Below, in pieces: positions 46,262-55,816 of a DNA stretch of 64,000 bases. Positions within the stretch are counted from its first letter, which is position 1. Each line of letters opens with the position of its first letter. A model generated the notes under the pieces. The model was not told where the DNA came from, ran no database searches, and saw only the letters and a program-made list of their open reading frames with translations. Source of the stretch: Nitrobacter sp963807355 (GTDB taxonomy: Bacteria > Pseudomonadota > Alphaproteobacteria > Rhizobiales > Xanthobacteraceae); the NCBI GenBank assembly GCA_963807355.1, contig CAWEBX010000021.1, forward strand, positions 62,001 to 126,000, given 5' to 3'. Made by a program: the position numbers and the translations under genes.

Positions 46262-47035
46262 TTACCCCACCGCTTCCGCCACCACCATGTAGTTGACGTC
46301 CATGTCGGATGACAGGCTCCACTTGTCCGCGAACGGGCTGTACACCACGCCGGACTGCTCGGTGATGCCGAGCCCGTTGCGCTCGAGGTGGCGCGCAAGT
46401 TCGTCCGGAGTAACGAACTTGTCCCACTGATGAGTACCGCGCGGCAGCCAGCGCAGCACATATTCGGCCGCGACAATGCCCAGAGCAAAGCTCTTCCAGT
46501 TGCGATTGAGGGTGGAGGCCACCATGATGCCGCCCGGCTTCAGCATCGCGGCGCAGCGATCCAGAAACAGCCCGACGTTAGCGACGTGCTCCACCACCTC
46601 CATCGCGAGGATGATGTCAAAGCGCTCTCGTACGTCCATGTCTTCCACGGTCGTGCAGCGATAATCGATCGACAGATGGGCTTTCTCGGCGTGGAGCTTC
46701 GCCGCCGCGATATTGGACGCGGAGGGATCGACCCCGATCACCTGCGCGCCGAGCCGCGTGAACGGCTCGCATAGAAGGCCCGCGCCGCAGCCGATATCAA
46801 GCAGCCGCAGGTCCGCCAGACAGTTCAGGCTGCGGACGCTGCGCTCGAACTTGCGGCAGGCGGCGTCGCGGATGAACTGGAGCCGCAGCGGGTTGATCCT
46901 GTGCAGCGGCGCCATCTTGCCGGTGGGATCCCACCACTCCTGCGACAGTTTTGAGAACTTCTCGATCTCGGCGCGATCGACGGTCGTTTCGGATGTGGCT
47001 AAAGAATTCGCGGAAGGGTCGGCTTGCATCATCAT
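46262..47035 (-). CDS. ubiG: Ubiquinone biosynthesis O-methyltransferase
   Basis: UbiG performs both O-methylations of ubiquinone synthesis, with S-adenosylmethionine, at the inner face of the membrane. The 257 residues show FSKLSQEWWDPTGKMAPLHR and INPLRLQFIRD (substrate region), LLDIGCGAGLLCEPFTRLGA (SAM motif I) and DIILAMEVVEHVANVGLFLD. The following AGTHQWDKFV-like region (RWLPRGTHQWDKFVTPDEL) is a UbiG hallmark. Start ATG 47035. It diverges from lysC over a 412-base gap. Confidence 0.96.
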   Translation of the reverse strand: MMMQADPSANSLATSETTVDRAEIEKFSKLSQEWWDPTGKMAPLHRINPLRLQFIRDAACRKFERSVRSLNCLADLRLLDIGCGAGLLCEPFTRLGAQVIGVDPSASNIAAAKLHAEKAHLSIDYRCTTVEDMDVRERFDIILAMEVVEHVANVGLFLDRCAAMLKPGGIMVASTLNRNWKSFALGIVAAEYVLRWLPRGTHQWDKFVTPDELARHLERNGLGITEQSGVVYSPFADKWSLSSDMDVNYMVVAEAVG

Positions 47036-47447
47036 TGCCGGGCGGCTCCTTGGGCGACGTGATGGGATTGCGGAACGCCGGCCGCGGCGGCGATGATTCT
47101 GATCCTCTCAGCCGAGTCGCCGACCCCACATGGGGTTTCGTGCAAAACCTGCATATGGGTCACCTCGGTCTTCATGGTCCGGCGGGCTGTGCGGTGCACA
47201 TTGTTCGAATACAACATCGTCTCGTCCGGTTGCAGAATCGTTGATATGGCAGCCCATCGGCCTGCCTCACGCCATTCCCTGGAGCGGCCGCCCGCCCGCA
47301 GGACGACCGAAAGCCGGGTTGCCTGCCCGCATCCGCGCCGTTATGTATACGCGCCTTCTCGCCCGTGCGCCCCCGCTTTTCGCACTTCATCGAGTTGGCT
47401 TGTATCCAGAGCCTTCTTGTAGAGAGCCTTAGGAACGCACACCCGTC
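47036..47447. other. Divergent intergenic region of ubiG and lysC
   Basis: In these 412 bases ubiG and lysC are transcribed away from each other. A short inverted repeat lies at about 47288-47312 (GGCCGCCCGCCCGCAGGACGACC, imperfect). The ribosome site of lysC is TAGGAACG just before 47448. Open frames cross the region, but I see no homology, and I cannot mark promoters with confidence. Confidence 0.4.
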
Positions 47448-48701
47448 ATGATCCGGCTTGTGATGAAATTTGGCGGCACCTCCGTCGCCAACCTCGACCG
47501 TATCCGCAACGTCGCGCGGCATGTCAAACGCGAGGTCGATGCCGGCCACGACGTCGCGGTGGTGGTGTCGGCGATGTCGGGCAAAACTAACGAGCTGGTG
47601 GCATGGTGCAGGGACGCTTCGTCGATGCACGACGCGCGCGAATACGACGCCGTGGTGGCATCCGGCGAGCAGATCACCTCGGGGCTTTTGGCGATCGCGC
47701 TACAGGCGCTCGGCATTCAGGCACGCTCATGGCAGGGATGGCAGATCCCAATTCAGACCAGCGACGCCCACGCCTCGGCCCGCATTCTTGAAATCGACGG
47801 CAGCGAACTGGTCAACCGCTTCACGGAGCGCAGAGAGGTTGCCGTGATCGCCGGTTTTCAGGGAATCAGCCCGCAGACCGGCCGGATCACCACGCTTGGC
47901 CGCGGTGGCTCCGATACCTCGGCGGTGGCGATCGCCGCCGCCATCCGCGCCGACCGCTGCGACATCTACACCGATGTCGACGGCGTCTATACCACCGATC
48001 CGCGGGTGGTCCCGAAAGCGCGCCGGCTCGACAGGATCGCGTTCGAGGACATGCTGGAACTGGCATCGCAGGGCGCCAAGGTGCTTCAGGTTCGTTCCGT
48101 GGAACTCGGCATGACCCAGAACATGCCGATTTTCGTCCGCTCCAGTTTCGACAAGCCGGAGGACATCGACCCCCATGGCACGCCGCCGGGTACGCTGATC
48201 TGCGGCGAGGAGGAAATCATGGAAAGCCACGTCGTTACCGGGATAGCCTTCTCCAAGGACGAGGCCCAGATCTCGGTCCGCCAGATCGAGGACAAGCCGG
48301 GCGTCGCCGCCTCGATCTTTGTCCCGCTTGCCGATGCCAATATCAACGTCGACATGATCGTCCAGAACGTCTCAGAGGATGGCAAGACCACCGACCTGAC
48401 GTTCACGGTGCCCGCCTCCGACTATGCCCGCGCCAAGGAGACCATCACCGGCGCCAGGGACAAGATCGGCTATGCGCGCCTCGACAGCGCCACCGACGTC
48501 GCGAAGATCTCGGTAATCGGGTCCGGCATGCGTAGCCATGCCGGCGTCGCGGCGCAGGCGTTCAAGGCGCTGTCCGACAAGGGTATCAATATCCGCGCCA
48601 TCACGACCTCGGAGATCAAGTTCTCGTTGCTGATCGATACCGCCTATACCGAACTCGCGGTACGGACCCTGCATACGCTCTACGGTCTCGATCAGACCTG
48701 A
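47448..48701 (+). CDS. lysC: Aspartate kinase
   Basis: Phosphorylates aspartate, the first step to lysine, threonine and methionine. 417 residues: the kinase domain begins LVMKFGGTSVANLDRIRNVA with further motifs VVVSAMSGKTNELVAW and GRGGSDTSAVAIAAAI RADRCDIYTDVDGVYTTDPR; the C-terminal regulatory half has two ACT domains (ISVRQIEDKPGVAASIFVPL; ISVIGSGMRSHAGVAAQAFK) that usually give feedback inhibition by lysine and threonine. Start ATG 47448 (MIRLVMKFGG). ptsP follows after 280 bases on the same strand. Confidence 0.97.
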   Translation: MIRLVMKFGGTSVANLDRIRNVARHVKREVDAGHDVAVVVSAMSGKTNELVAWCRDASSMHDAREYDAVVASGEQITSGLLAIALQALGIQARSWQGWQIPIQTSDAHASARILEIDGSELVNRFTERREVAVIAGFQGISPQTGRITTLGRGGSDTSAVAIAAAIRADRCDIYTDVDGVYTTDPRVVPKARRLDRIAFEDMLELASQGAKVLQVRSVELGMTQNMPIFVRSSFDKPEDIDPHGTPPGTLICGEEEIMESHVVTGIAFSKDEAQISVRQIEDKPGVAASIFVPLADANINVDMIVQNVSEDGKTTDLTFTVPASDYARAKETITGARDKIGYARLDSATDVAKISVIGSGMRSHAGVAAQAFKALSDKGINIRAITTSEIKFSLLIDTAYTELAVRTLHTLYGLDQT

Positions 48702-48981
48702 GACGCGCGCTTGCAGCCACCTCCATCGTCCTCGGCTGAGCCGGCGCGCGCGGCCCCGGCGAAGCCCATTGTAGCGCGAACGCCGTTGCCGTTTTTCAGA
48801 CCTTGTGCTCCTCAACGGCAGGCGTTTTGCTTGGCAAAATGGACGTTGATTGGCTATACGGCGAATGACATGGCCGTTGCGGCTGGGGCAACGGCTTCAG
48901 ACAATCGCGCTACGCTTCTGACGCGGAATGTCGTTTTTTTAGGCTAATCCAAAAACTAGCTCGCAGGGGAAGGACCGGGAT

Positions 48982-51249
48982 ATGCGGAGCGCGTCGAGCG
49001 GCCCCCGCGTCTTGTTGAGACGGCTCCGCGAGGTCATGGCGGAGCGGGTCAGCGCGCAAGAGCGTCTCGACAAGGTCGTGGTGCTGATCGCCGCCAATAT
49101 GGTGGCGGAAGTATGCTCGACCTATGTGCTGCGTGTCGATAACACGTTGGAACTCTACGCGACTGAAGGCCTCAATCGCGATGCCGTGCATCGCACCGTT
49201 CTGACCGCGCACGAAGGCCTCGTCGGCCTGGTCGCAAGCGAAGCGACGCCACTGAATCTGTCGGACGCACGCAGTCATCCGGCATTCTCGTTCCACCCTG
49301 AAACCGGCGAAGAAATCTACAATTCGTTCCTCGGCGTGCCGATCCTGCGCTCGGGCAACACGCTTGGCGTGCTTGTGGTGCAGAATCGCGCCAAGCGCAC
49401 CTATGTCGAGGAAGAGGTCGAAGCGCTTCAGACTACGGCGATGGTGCTCGCTGAGATGATCGCTTCCGGCGAACTGGCTGCCCTCGCGCAGCCCGGCCTT
49501 GAGCCTGCCACCCGCCACACGATCCACCAGGTTGGCGCGATCCTGTCCGACGGTATCGCGCTGGGCCATGTTGTGCTGCACGAACCGCGCGTCGTCATCA
49601 CCAATTACATCGCCGACGATGTGCCAAAGGAAATCCGGCGGCTGGATACGGCGCTCTCCAAGCTGCGCGCCGATCTCGACCACCTGCTGGAGCGCGGCGA
49701 CGTTGCTGACGGCGGCGAGCATCGCGAGGTGCTTGAGGCTTACCGGATGTTCGCCAACGACCATGGCTGGTCGCACAGGCTGCAGGAGGCGGTTGCAACC
49801 GGCTTGACGGCCGAGGCCGCTGTTGAGCGTGTGCAATCGGACACCCGCGCGCGAATGTTGCGCTCGACCGACCCTTATCTGCGTGATCGCCTTCATGACC
49901 TCGAGGATCTCGGCCACCGTTTGATGCGACAGCTGGTCGGGCAAGATCACGCGCCTTCCCGCGAGCAGCTCCCCGATAACGCGATCCTGATCGCGCGCGC
50001 TATGGGACCGGCAGCCCTGCTGGATTATGACCGCAAGCGGGTGCGCGGACTGGTGCTGGAAGAAGGCACAGCGACCTCACACGTTGCCATCGTCGCGCGC
50101 GCGCTGGGCATCCCCGCCGTCGGCGAGGTGCCGAACGCGGTCGGAATCGCCGATCCCGGCGACGCCATCATCGTCGACGGCACCTCTGGTTCGATTTACC
50201 TGCGGCCGTCGGCGGAAATCAAGTCGGCCTATGCGGAGCGCGTGCGTTTTCGCGCCCGGCGACAGGCGCAGTACATCGCCCTGCGCGACAAACCCTGCGT
50301 CACCAAGGACGGCGAACCGATCGATCTCATGATCAATGCGGGCCTCGTGATCGACCTTCCGCATATCGAGGACACCAATTGTTCTGGCATCGGACTGTTC
50401 CGGACCGAACTCCAATTCATGATCGGACAGAGCCTGCCGCGCGCAAGCGAGCAGCTTGCACTGTACCGCACGGTGCTGGACGCCGCCGGTGACAAGCCGG
50501 TGACGTTCCGCACCCTCGACATTGGCGGCGACAAGGCGCTTCCCTATATGGAAGCCGCAGTTGAGGAAAATCCTGCGCTAGGCTGGCGCGCGATCAGGCT
50601 CGGGCTCGACCGTCCCGGCCTGCTGCGCGGCCAAATTCGCGCGCTGCTGCGCGCCGGAGGCGGTCGCGCGTTGCGCATCATGTTCCCGATGATCTCGGAA
50701 GTTGCCGAATTCGATCAGGCCAAAGCCATCGTCGAGCGCGAACTTACCTATCTTCGCCAGCATGGCCACACGCTGCCGGAACGGGTGGATGTCGGCACCA
50801 TGGTCGAAGTCCCCGCGCTGTTGTACCAGCTTGACGAATTGCTTGCGAAAGCTGATTTCGTCTCCGTTGGATCGAACGACCTGTTTCAATTCATGTTTGC
50901 AGTCGATCGCGGAAACAGCAAGGTGTCGAACCGCTTCGACACGCTCTCCTCCCCGATCCTGCGTGCGCTGCACGACATCGTGGTCAAGGCCCGGGCCGCG
51001 GGGAAGAGCGCTTCGCTATGCGGGGAAATGGCATCGCAACCGCTGGGCGCGCTGGCTCTGATCGCGCTCGGCTACCGTTCGCTCTCGCTCTCGGCCACCG
51101 CGCACGGTCCCGTCAAGGCCATGATACTCGATCTCGATACCAAAAAGGCGGAGGCGGCCATCATGCCGCTGCTCGAAGCACCCTCCGGCAGCATTTCGAT
51201 CCGCGACAAGCTCAAGAACTTCGCCGACGCCGAGGGGCTGTCGCTGTGA
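48982..51249 (+). CDS. ptsP: Phosphoenolpyruvate-protein phosphotransferase PtsP (enzyme I Ntr)
   Basis: A 755-residue protein starting at ATG 48982. Residues 20-165 form a GAF domain (RLDKVVVLIAANMVAEVCST; HEGLVGLVASEATPLNLSDA). The enzyme I part follows, with the phosphorylated His in EGTATSHVAIVARALGIPAV and the PEP-binding barrel (GIGLFRTELQFMIGQ; TLDIGGDKALPYMEA; SVGSNDLFQFMFAVDRGNSK). This is the first protein of the nitrogen-related phosphotransferase system, which senses nitrogen and carbon state through NPr and EIIANtr rather than transporting sugar. The lysC-ptsP-prfA-prmC order is conserved in the order. Confidence 0.97.
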   Translation: MRSASSGPRVLLRRLREVMAERVSAQERLDKVVVLIAANMVAEVCSTYVLRVDNTLELYATEGLNRDAVHRTVLTAHEGLVGLVASEATPLNLSDARSHPAFSFHPETGEEIYNSFLGVPILRSGNTLGVLVVQNRAKRTYVEEEVEALQTTAMVLAEMIASGELAALAQPGLEPATRHTIHQVGAILSDGIALGHVVLHEPRVVITNYIADDVPKEIRRLDTALSKLRADLDHLLERGDVADGGEHREVLEAYRMFANDHGWSHRLQEAVATGLTAEAAVERVQSDTRARMLRSTDPYLRDRLHDLEDLGHRLMRQLVGQDHAPSREQLPDNAILIARAMGPAALLDYDRKRVRGLVLEEGTATSHVAIVARALGIPAVGEVPNAVGIADPGDAIIVDGTSGSIYLRPSAEIKSAYAERVRFRARRQAQYIALRDKPCVTKDGEPIDLMINAGLVIDLPHIEDTNCSGIGLFRTELQFMIGQSLPRASEQLALYRTVLDAAGDKPVTFRTLDIGGDKALPYMEAAVEENPALGWRAIRLGLDRPGLLRGQIRALLRAGGGRALRIMFPMISEVAEFDQAKAIVERELTYLRQHGHTLPERVDVGTMVEVPALLYQLDELLAKADFVSVGSNDLFQFMFAVDRGNSKVSNRFDTLSSPILRALHDIVVKARAAGKSASLCGEMASQPLGALALIALGYRSLSLSATAHGPVKAMILDLDTKKAEAAIMPLLEAPSGSISIRDKLKNFADAEGLSL

Positions 51250-51284
51250 CCTTTTTTTCGGTGATCGTCTCCCGAACCGGAACG

Positions 51285-51460
51285 TCGTTTTCCCTCCCCG
51301 CGGGAGAGCGTGCATAGGCGGCCAATGGCCGCCATCACAGAACACGCCGATGCTTTGTATCGGCCCGGGAAAAGCGAATTTGCCCTGTCACTACAAAAAC
51401 TTTCTCACCCGGCACGGACGTGGTCCGCGTCATCCTCTCCCGCAAGGGAAGAGGGAAAGA
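51285..51460. repeat. Short palindromic units between ptsP and prfA
   Basis: CCCTCCCCGCGGGAGAGCG (about 51293-51311) and CCTCTCCCGCAAGGGAAGAGG (about 51434-51455) are two copies of a small GC-rich palindrome (CCTCTCCCGC ... GGGAGAGG). A third unit, TTCCCTGGCGGGAGAGGGAA, lies at 52582-52601 before prmC. The second and third are so placed that their purine-rich right arms lie just before the prfA and prmC starts. Confidence 0.65.
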
Positions 51461-51474
51461 GGCCACTTCTGACA

Positions 51475-52551
51475 ATGCTACCCGAAGCCAAACTCGACCT
51501 CCTGCTGGTTCGCCACGCCGCGCTCGAAAACGAGCTGCTGAGCCAGGTCAGTGCTGACAGATACGTCCAGATGACGCGCGAATTGGCGGAACTCAATCCC
51601 ATCGTGGATGCCGTCAGGAACTGGCGCGCTGTCACGACCGAGATTGCAGGAATCGACGCGATGATCGCCGATCCCGCCACGGACGCTGAGATGCGTGCGA
51701 TGGCGGAGGCCGAGCGCCCCGCGCTGGAGGCGCGCAACAACGAACTTATGCAGAGTATCCGAGTAGCACTGCTGCCAAAGGACGCGATGGACGAACGCAA
51801 CGTCATGCTCGAAGTCCGGGCTGGCACCGGCGGCGACGAGGCCTCATTGTTCGCTGGAGATCTGTTTCGGATGTACGAGCGCTTCGCAGCCCTGCTGGGA
51901 TGGAAGGTGGAGGTGATCTCTGCAAGCGAGGGCACCATGGGCGGCTACAAGGAGATCGTCGCTCAGGTGCAGGGACGCGGCGCCTACGCCAAGATGAAGT
52001 TCGAATCCGGCGTGCATCGTGTGCAGCGCGTGCCGGATACCGAAGCGCAGGGACGCGTCCATACCTCAGCGGCCACCGTGGCGGTGTTGCCGGAAGCCGA
52101 AGAGGTCGATGTGGAGATCAAGCCCGATGATCTGCGCATCGAGACCATGCGCGCGCAGGGCGCAGGCGGCCAGCACGTCAACAAGACGGAATTGGCGATC
52201 CGCATCACCCACATCCCGACTGGCATCGTCGTCAACATGCAGGACAGCCGTTCACAGCACAAAAACCGCGCGTCGGCGATGAATATCCTGCGTTCCCGCA
52301 TCTACGACGCCGAGCGGCAGCGCATCAATGCCGCGCGCTCGGCCGACCGCAAGGATCAAGTTGGATCGGGCGATCGTTCCGAGCGCATCCGCACCTACAA
52401 TTTTCCGCAAGGCCGCGTCACGGACCACCGCATCAACCTGACGCTTTACAAGCTGCCGCAGGTGATCGCCGGCGACGCGCTGCACGAATTGATCGATGCG
52501 TTGACCACAGAGCATCAGGCCGCGCAGCTGGCAGCCGAAGGTGGCCGGTGA
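51475..52551 (+). CDS. prfA: Peptide chain release factor 1
   Basis: RF1 ends translation at UAA and UAG. From ATG 51475 (MLPEAKLDLLLVRHAALENE) 358 residues are encoded, the normal length. The conserved peptidyl-hydrolysis motif is GGQ in MRAQGAGGQHVNKTELAIRI; other family blocks are MLEVRAGTGGDEASLFAGDL, KFESGVHRVQRVPDTEAQGR and DRKDQVGSGDRSERIRTYNF. The upstream frame to 51310 shows no homology. prmC, whose product methylates the GGQ glutamine, follows after 61 bases. Confidence 0.97.
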   Translation: MLPEAKLDLLLVRHAALENELLSQVSADRYVQMTRELAELNPIVDAVRNWRAVTTEIAGIDAMIADPATDAEMRAMAEAERPALEARNNELMQSIRVALLPKDAMDERNVMLEVRAGTGGDEASLFAGDLFRMYERFAALLGWKVEVISASEGTMGGYKEIVAQVQGRGAYAKMKFESGVHRVQRVPDTEAQGRVHTSAATVAVLPEAEEVDVEIKPDDLRIETMRAQGAGGQHVNKTELAIRITHIPTGIVVNMQDSRSQHKNRASAMNILRSRIYDAERQRINAARSADRKDQVGSGDRSERIRTYNFPQGRVTDHRINLTLYKLPQVIAGDALHELIDALTTEHQAAQLAAEGGR

Positions 52552-52612
52552 ACATTCCCACGCGGCGTCTTTCTTTCCGTCTTCCCTGGCGGGAGAGGGA
52601 AAAAGCGATCAC

Positions 52613-53509
52613 ATGACCGCTTCGTTTGCCATTGAAACGATAGAGTCCGCGCGGCGGATGCTGGCGGCACGCTTGGCGGCCGCGGGAATCGACAGTGCCG
52701 CGCTCGAAGCCCGCACACTCACCGGCGAAGTGCTGGGCCTCGATCTTACTGGACTGATCGCGCAAGGCTTGCGGAGACTCAACGAGGATGACGCGGCGCG
52801 CCTCGATGCTTTTGCGCAACGTCGGCTTGCGGGCGAGCCCCTGGCGCGCATTCTTGGAACAAAGGAGTTCTGGGGACTACCGCTGAAGTTGTCGGCGGAC
52901 ACGCTGGTACCTCGGGCCGACACTGAAACCGTGGTCGAGGCCGCGCTCGACGTTCTCCGCGCTGAAGGCCGGATCCAAGCTGCGCTCCGCATCGCGGACC
53001 TTGGCACCGGCAGCGGTGCGATCCTGCTCGCATTGCTGACCGAACTGCCGGCTGCCACCGGCGTCGGGACCGACCTGAGCGCCGCGGCACTCGACACGGC
53101 CAGAACCAATGCGCAAGGCGTCGGCCTCACGACGCGCGCGCAATTCCTGGTCCGCGATTATGGGGATGGTCTGTCCGGCCCATTCGACCTGATTGTCTCG
53201 AACCCGCCCTACATCCCATCGGCCGACATCGCGATGCTGTCGCCGGAGGTACGCGACCACGATCCGCATCTCGCACTGGACGGCGGCCGCGACGGGCTTG
53301 ATGCCTATCGCCGGATCGCGCCGCAGGCGGTGTCGCTGCTGGCGACCGACGGCCTCCTGGTGTTGGAGATCGGGCAAGGTCAGGACAGCGCCGTCAGCCG
53401 GCTGGCGACCGCGGCGGGGTTGGCGGTCATGGAATCGGCAAGGGTTGATCTCGCGGGTATCGGCCGCGCCATCGTGGCCCGCAAGATTGCCCTTAGAAAG
53501 CCCGATTGA
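52613..53509 (+). CDS. prmC: Release factor glutamine methyltransferase
   Basis: PrmC methylates the Gln of the GGQ motif in RF1 and RF2. From ATG 52613, 298 residues are encoded. The N-terminal helical domain (ARRMLAARLAAAGIDSAALE ARTL) is followed by the methyltransferase domain, with RILGTKEFWGLPLKLSADTL VPRADTE, IADLGTGSGAILLALLTELP (SAM site) and the catalytic NPPY in LIVSNPPYIPSADIAMLSPE. The ribosome site GGGAGAGGG comes from a small palindromic unit directly before the gene. The prfA-prmC pair is an operon. Confidence 0.96.
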   Translation: MTASFAIETIESARRMLAARLAAAGIDSAALEARTLTGEVLGLDLTGLIAQGLRRLNEDDAARLDAFAQRRLAGEPLARILGTKEFWGLPLKLSADTLVPRADTETVVEAALDVLRAEGRIQAALRIADLGTGSGAILLALLTELPAATGVGTDLSAAALDTARTNAQGVGLTTRAQFLVRDYGDGLSGPFDLIVSNPPYIPSADIAMLSPEVRDHDPHLALDGGRDGLDAYRRIAPQAVSLLATDGLLVLEIGQGQDSAVSRLATAAGLAVMESARVDLAGIGRAIVARKIALRKPD

Positions 53510-53977
53510 GCCATAAAAAACCACTTGGAATATCCCTCGGGAGCGATTACGTTTCATGCACAATCATCGGTCCCGGGTTGGCCCCGCAGCTTTGCTGCTG
53601 GTGAGCCTTAGAGTTCTCGGACGAAAACCGGCCCGAGTGAACGGTTCCTAAAGGCAGGTCATATCGAGCGCGATGGCCGAGAGCTGCGCCGCTTGCGACC
53701 GCGAAGCGAACGAAAGCCTGAATACTGCGCTTGAACACTCACGCGAGAAAACCTGAGTTTGAAGTCTCTGGCTGAATGATCTGGCCGTGCTGGCGCCATG
53801 CGCCTGCCGGCGACCCGGGAACGCGTCTTTGCTATGGAGATGAGTGGCGGCCGATACGCGCTTTGCGTAGGCCGCGTCGAGGGGCGGGAAATCGCACCAA
53901 AACGACAGGGCAATACCCAAATACCCAAGCGAAAACTTCAAAGCTGGAACTTCAAGGCTGATAACTGAAGGCGGGAC
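53510..53977. other. Intergenic region between prmC and the DUF4167 gene
   Basis: A gap of 468 bases with no recognised gene on either strand. AATACCCAAATACCCAAGCG is a short direct repeat at about 53913-53932, and CAAAGCTGGAACTTCAAGGC and similar repeats precede the DUF4167 start. The promoter of the DUF4167 gene is expected here. I see no clear terminator for prmC. Confidence 0.4.
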
Positions 53978-54685
53978 ATGAGAAACGGTCAGAATAACAA
54001 CAAGCGGATGCGTAACCGGAACAACAATAATAATAATAATAACAATAACAACCGGCGCGGCCAGAACCCGATGACACGGGTTTTCGAATCCAACGGCCCC
54101 GACATCAAGATCCGCGGCACCGCCTCTCACGTCGCCGAAAAATACGTCCAACTCGCCCGCGACGCTCGCTCATCCGGCGATCCCGTGGCCGCCGAAAACT
54201 ACTATCAACATGCGGAGCATTATTTCCGCCTGATCGCCGCAGCGCAGGAACAGTTTCGCCAAAGCCAGCCGCAGCAACAGCCGCGAACCGACGTCGATGT
54301 CACGGATGAAGCAGGTGACGACGACAGCGAAAACTACTCGAATTTTGGAGCGGAGCCCGGCTTCGTTCCGGTTCAGCAACCGCGTGACAATCATCAGCGC
54401 GAGGCGCAGCCCTACCAGCGCGATCAGCAGCAGCCCCGAGAATACCGTCAGCCGCGGCCGGCGATGGAGCCTGCCGACAATGGCGGCGTCGATCGCCTCC
54501 CGTCGTTCATTACGGGATCTCAGCCGCAGGTGAATGGCGGCCGGTTCGAAGGCAACGGCCATCAGGGCGGCGAGCGCAGCGACCGCTTCCCGCCACGCCG
54601 TCGCCGACGTCCGCATGGCCCGCGTCCGGACGGCATGGTGCAGCCGCCGGCTCCGAGCGAGGACTTCAATCCCGGAAACGAATAG
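53978..54685 (+). CDS. DUF4167 protein with poly-asparagine tract
   Basis: A 235-residue protein, start ATG 53978 (MRNGQNNNKRMRNR). A run of 11 Asn at residues 14-25, encoded by AAT/AAC triplets, is followed by the conserved DUF4167 domain: MTRVFESNGPDIKIRGTASH VAEKYVQLARDARSSGDPVA, ENYYQHAEHYFRLIAAAQEQ. After residue 90 it is low in complexity, rich in Gln, Pro, Arg and Gly, and ends PPRRRRRPHGPRPDGMVQPP. It looks like an RNA-binding, partly disordered protein; some relatives are linked to RNA or ribosome functions, but the role is not established. Confidence 0.92.
   Translation: MRNGQNNNKRMRNRNNNNNNNNNNNRRGQNPMTRVFESNGPDIKIRGTASHVAEKYVQLARDARSSGDPVAAENYYQHAEHYFRLIAAAQEQFRQSQPQQQPRTDVDVTDEAGDDDSENYSNFGAEPGFVPVQQPRDNHQREAQPYQRDQQQPREYRQPRPAMEPADNGGVDRLPSFITGSQPQVNGGRFEGNGHQGGERSDRFPPRRRRRPHGPRPDGMVQPPAPSEDFNPGNE
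54019..54050. repeat. AAT/AAC trinucleotide tract
   Basis: About ten in-frame triplets of AAC or AAT encode the Asn run of the DUF4167 protein. The tract is AT-rich in a GC-rich genome. Triplet slippage here would change the number of Asn residues without shifting the frame. Confidence 0.85.
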
Positions 54686-54740
54686 CGACTCACCTCACCT
54701 CTTCTGGGCGGGTGAACCACTCGGATCACGATCGGATATA

Positions 54741-55481
54741 TCACTCCTCGGCGTTACACGAGGACGGCGCGAGCGTTGGCTGCAACACCGTGATCAGCCG
54801 GCTGTGCTCCCGTTTCGCGGCAATGGGTCGGTAAACTTGCTTGGTCGCCTCAACGATGTGAACGCCGGCAAACGGCAGCGACAGTGCCGCGCCGATGCGC
54901 TCCCACGCCGCGGCGGAGCGCAGGAACCAGCCGCCATTGATCGGCGGGACGAATAGCGCCTCGCCCCAGGCGGACGGCGTGAACCATGTCTGCCGCAGCA
55001 GTTGAGTGATCTGCGAGCGCGAATAAGGCTGACCGTGGCCGAACGGCGTTGTATCGGTACGGGTCCAGATACCCCGGCGATTGGGAACGATCACCATCAT
55101 TCGGCCAGACGGCGAAAGAATTCGCCACACCTCGCGCAGGAGACTTTCCGGATCGTCCGACACTTCCAGCGCATGAACCAGCAAGATCCGGTCTGCGACC
55201 GCGTCCTGCAGCGGTAACGAAAATTCATCGACCAGGGTCGCCAGCGCCGGCCGCGCCGTCGGCCATTTCAAGACGCCCTGGGCCGCCGGCATCAAGGCGA
55301 TACAGCGCTCGCACTCCTCGCGGAACAGACCGAGGTAAGGAGTGGGATAGCCAAGGCCGACCACGCACTGCCCCTCCAAACTCGGCCAGTGTGCATGAAT
55401 GGCGCGATTGATCAGCCGCCGGGCCACCATGCCGAGACGTTGCGCGTAGAAATCACGAAGGTCGATGACGTCGATCGCCAT
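54741..55481 (-). CDS. Class I SAM-dependent methyltransferase
   Basis: A protein of 246 residues from ATG 55481 (MAIDVIDLRDFYAQRLGMVA; an in-frame ATG at 55496 would add 5). The SAM-binding region is GQCVVGLGYPTPYLGLFREE, an unusual form of the glycine loop; the DRILLVHALEVSDDPESLLR EVWRILSPSGRMMVIVPNRR part fits Methyltransf_11, with GHGQPYSRSQITQLLRQTWF following. Substrate unknown. In related genomes it regularly diverges from gloB, as here, which may reflect a shared glyoxalase or methylation task, but this is only context. Confidence 0.88.
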   Translation of the reverse strand: MAIDVIDLRDFYAQRLGMVARRLINRAIHAHWPSLEGQCVVGLGYPTPYLGLFREECERCIALMPAAQGVLKWPTARPALATLVDEFSLPLQDAVADRILLVHALEVSDDPESLLREVWRILSPSGRMMVIVPNRRGIWTRTDTTPFGHGQPYSRSQITQLLRQTWFTPSAWGEALFVPPINGGWFLRSAAAWERIGAALSLPFAGVHIVEATKQVYRPIAAKREHSRLITVLQPTLAPSSCNAEE

Positions 55482-55584
55482 GTCCACATCTACCATGTTG
55501 CCGGCAGGCCGGGCACCCCCGCCCTGCCGATTTGTGCAATCGTAAACTGCCGTTAACGGCTTGTTTCGCCACGCAATTGCCTAT

Positions 55585-55665
55585 GCTATAGCGTTTCCGA
55601 GCGAGCATGTCTTCGGGATCGACCTGAGGATGTCTACGGATCCCGCAAGATCAAGATAACGTGTC
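55585..55665. repeat. Dispersed repeat family 1, copy F (diverged)
   Basis: CTATAGCGTTTCCGAGCGAGCATGTCTTCGGGATCGACCTGAGG follows the order of copy C but lacks its second half. The element lies in the divergent gap (55482-55816) of the methyltransferase and gloB genes. No other gene is recognised in this gap. Confidence 0.65.
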
Positions 55666-55816
55666 AAAACAAAAGCTCGAGCGGCTCGATCCCCTCAAAG
55701 CCGGAATAGTTCTAGTCTGGCTTTCCCGGAGTTCGCGTCATTTTCCCCACAAGTCCGACGAACGACCTTCGCGGCCGGGACACTCGCGTCGACCTCTCGG
55801 ACTCTACGGAGACGAC

